A stretch of DNA of 7,870 nucleotides, taken from the NCBI GenBank assembly GCA_902792495.1, contig CADBAC010000260.1:1-7870 (forward strand), given 5' to 3'. Origin of the DNA: Ruminococcus flavefaciens (GTDB taxonomy: Bacteria; Bacillota; Clostridia; Oscillospirales; Ruminococcaceae). This document shows positions 6,914-7,870 of the stretch, one piece after another. How positions within the stretch are numbered: position 1 is the stretch's first letter; the number at the start of each line of letters is the position of its first letter. The translations under genes were made by a program, and so were the position numbers. The notes under the pieces were generated by a model. It saw only the letters and a list, made by a program, of their open reading frames with translations. It ran no database searches and was not told the DNA's origin.

Positions 6914-7132
6914 GGGAGGCCGCCCTCGGCCTCCCGTGAATTCGTATAAACCACGTAGGGACGGCCATTGGCCGTCCGCTGCTTTCGGTGTAAAATATGT
7001 AGGGGCGCACAGTGTGCGCCCTCAGAGTGTCAAAAAATGTTGCCTAAAATATGTGGGCGAGCGGAACTCGCTCCTAAAATCTGGCTGTTCTTCGTAAATT
7101 TTTTTTTATGGAATGCCGCCCTCGGCGTTCCG
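6910..7132 (+). repeat. Array of five GTAGGG-type hairpin units
   Basis: Five palindromic units fill the gap after dpaB: 6910-6936 (stem GGGAGGCCG, loop CCCT), 6955-6979 (GGACGGCC, loop ATT), 6999-7022 (GGGCGCAC, loop AGT), 7053-7074 (GGGCGAG with one G-U pair, loop CGGAA) and 7110-7132 (GGAATGCCG with one G-U pair, loop CCCT). The first three start with GTAGGG, the fourth with GTGGG. Unit starts are 45, 44, 54 and 57 bases apart. AT-rich spacers separate them, and TAAAATATGT precedes units 3 and 4. Units 1 and 5 share the core GCCGCCCTCGGC. No ORF is supported here. The stems differ in sequence yet keep pairing. Similar GTAGGGGCG palindromes are scattered through many Clostridia genomes. Confidence 0.8.
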
Positions 7133-7150
7133 TAATAGTATTTTTGACAA

Positions 7151-7183
7151 AATGAGGGACTCACAAAATGTGCGTCCCTCATT
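7151..7183. terminator. Bidirectional terminator between dpaB and hsp20
   Basis: A perfect 10-bp stem (AATGAGGGAC at 7151-7160 with GTCCCTCATT at 7174-7183). On the minus strand it comes 8 bases after the hsp20 stop and its end runs into ATTTTGTC, a short U-rich tail. On the plus strand the tail is CATATTTACTTTATTT, also T-rich. Lying between convergent genes, it can serve both, best for hsp20. Confidence 0.75.
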
Positions 7184-7190
7184 GCCATAT

Positions 7191-7619
7191 TTACTTTATT
7201 TCAAGTCTCTTTGAGACAGGCTGTTCAGGTTTTCTTTTCGGCAGATCAATGATGAGTATGCCGTTTTTATATTCAGCGCTTATAGCGTTTTCGTCTACAT
7301 CGGTAATATCGAAGCTTCTCTTGAATGAGCCGTATGAACGCTCTCTGCGGATATAATTTCCCTTGTTGTCCTTATCTTCATTAGTGGTGTTATGCTCGGC
7401 GGAAATAGTCAGATATGAGCCGTTTATATCCAGCTTTATATCCTCTTTCTCGAAGCCCGGCATTTCGGATTCCATGACGTACTTGTCGCCCTCATCCCTG
7501 ATATCGGTCTTGCAGGAATTCATCTGCATGGTCTTGCCGAAGAAGTTCTTATCTGTATCGCCCCAGAAATCAAATGGGTCATAGCTGTTTCTTGCGAATG
7601 GTGAAATACCGTATAACAT
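7191..7619 (-). CDS. Hsp20/alpha-crystallin family small heat-shock protein
   Basis: A 142-residue ATP-independent holdase of the small heat-shock family, expected to form cytoplasmic oligomers. A short N-terminal arm (1-35, with SPFARNSYDPFDFW) leads into the alpha-crystallin domain (about 36-129): TDIRDEGDKYVMESEMPGF, DIKLDINGSYLTISAEH, RRERSYGSFKRSFDI and the hallmark A-x-x-x-N-G-I-L in AEYKNGILIIDLPK (115-128). The C-terminal tail contains RLEIK, an I/L-x-I type anchor. The ATG at 7617-7619 is preceded by GGAGGT 9 bases upstream. It is monocistronic between its terminator and its regulatory region. A perfect CIRCE at 7770-7796, 151 bases upstream, suggests HrcA control, although its position relative to a possible -10 at 7709-7714 is unusual. 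It could be named hsp18/hsp20 by family; no specific orthology is claimed. Confidence 0.95.
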   Translation of the reverse strand: MLYGISPFARNSYDPFDFWGDTDKNFFGKTMQMNSCKTDIRDEGDKYVMESEMPGFEKEDIKLDINGSYLTISAEHNTTNEDKDNKGNYIRRERSYGSFKRSFDITDVDENAISAEYKNGILIIDLPKRKPEQPVSKRLEIK

Positions 7620-7652
7620 AATTCATACCTCCAGAATAATTTTATGTGTTTA

Positions 7653-7691
7653 TTATATGCTCATGTTACTCACATATTCCATTGGTATCAT
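7653..7691 (-). CDS. Possible 12-codon leader ORF upstream of hsp20
   Basis: In the hsp20 leader, ATG at 7691-7689 opens a 12-codon frame MIPMEYVSNMSI ending at TAA 7655-7653. AAAGGA lies about 6 bases before the ATG, a good ribosome site. It ends 33 bases before the hsp20 ATG. Three internal Met codons and no charge pattern make it uninformative by composition. It may be a regulatory leader peptide or chance. Confidence 0.3.
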   Translation of the reverse strand: MIPMEYVSNMSI

Positions 7692-7708
7692 CTCTTTTCC
7701 TTTCGTTG

Positions 7709-7714
7709 ATTATA
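7709..7714 (-). promoter_or_regulatory. Possible -10 element of an hsp20 promoter
   Basis: A perfect TATAAT on the minus strand about 90 bases upstream of the hsp20 ATG. No TTGACA-like hexamer lies 16-18 bases upstream (the region reads TCTTTC), so if used it needs an activator or another sigma factor. A competing candidate is GATAAT (7815-7810) within TATGATAAT, directly upstream of CIRCE, which also lacks a good -35. Confidence 0.3.
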
Positions 7715-7769
7715 TATTAGACCTCTTATTTGAAAGAATGATTACACTTTTGTGACAGGAAAATGAAAA

Positions 7770-7796
7770 TTAGCACTCTCGATGTGAGAGTGCTAA
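7770..7796. promoter_or_regulatory. CIRCE element (HrcA repressor operator)
   Basis: An exact match to the CIRCE consensus: TTAGCACTC at 7770-7778, nine bases, then GAGTGCTAA at 7788-7796. CIRCE is bound by HrcA and represses groESL, dnaK and sometimes hsp20 operons until heat stress. The only gene near it inside the window is hsp20 on the minus strand. A rightward gene beyond the edge cannot be excluded, since the site is symmetric. Confidence 0.95.
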
Positions 7797-7839
7797 TGAT
7801 TCTTCTTGTATTATCATAAAGGTGATTTCCGGGATATCA

Positions 7840-7863
7840 GGGGCGCTCGGAAAGCGCCCCTAC
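7840..7863 (-). repeat. Single GTAGGGG hairpin unit, inverted relative to the array
   Basis: Read on the minus strand this begins GTAGGGGCGCT and closes with AGCGCCCC: an 8-bp perfect stem (7840-7847 with 7853-7860) and a 5-base loop CGGAA on the plus strand. It belongs to the same family as the units at 6910-7132 but has the opposite orientation. Together they flank hsp20 and its CIRCE. Confidence 0.75.
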
Positions 7864-7870
7864 AATTCAG

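Noticed and set aside
6910..7132. CRISPR array
   Set aside because: The units are perfect palindromes of differing sequence with short AT-rich spacers of unequal length; there are no identical direct repeats and no cas genes.

Overview
The window looks like a piece of a spore-forming, low-to-mid GC Clostridia genome, most probably a ruminococcus-type member of the Oscillospiraceae. This rests on dipicolinate synthase genes, a SecA of the long clostridial type ending in a SEC-C zinc motif, a Thr-rich lipoprotein, a CIRCE operator and abundant short palindromic intergenic repeats. The genus is an inference from gene content and style; no marker gene that fixes it lies in the window.

Left block (1-5202, all minus strand). 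Reading in the direction of transcription: secA, then a Thr-rich lipoprotein gene of unknown function, a class I SAM-dependent methyltransferase, and hslO (Hsp33), which runs off the left edge. The lipoprotein and methyltransferase genes are 11 bases apart and form a tight pair. A strong sigma-A promoter precedes secA. A GC hairpin lies between secA and the lipoprotein gene. A second near-consensus promoter, inside a foldback repeat, lies in front of hslO. As given, secA is not an intact frame: near position 3033 the frame changes, so the product splits into a 737-residue N-terminal part and a C-terminal part.

Right block. Divergent from secA, dpaA and dpaB (spoVFA/spoVFB) overlap the stop/start region of one another and encode the two subunits of dipicolinate synthase, the mother-cell enzyme that makes the spore core solute DPA. 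They are followed by about 220 bases holding five palindromic hairpin units, then a two-way terminator, then a convergent minus-strand Hsp20 small heat-shock gene. Upstream of hsp20 are a possible 12-codon leader ORF, a perfect CIRCE (HrcA operator) and, at the right edge, an inverted sixth copy of the hairpin unit.

The genes are mainly protein quality control and export (SecA, Hsp33, Hsp20) plus sporulation (DpaAB). The genes themselves are ordinary; the less usual content is in the repeats. Two families of palindromic element sit directly on or next to stop codons, one appears to carry a promoter for hslO, and the hairpin array keeps its base pairing while its stem sequences differ. I found no clear new multi-gene system.
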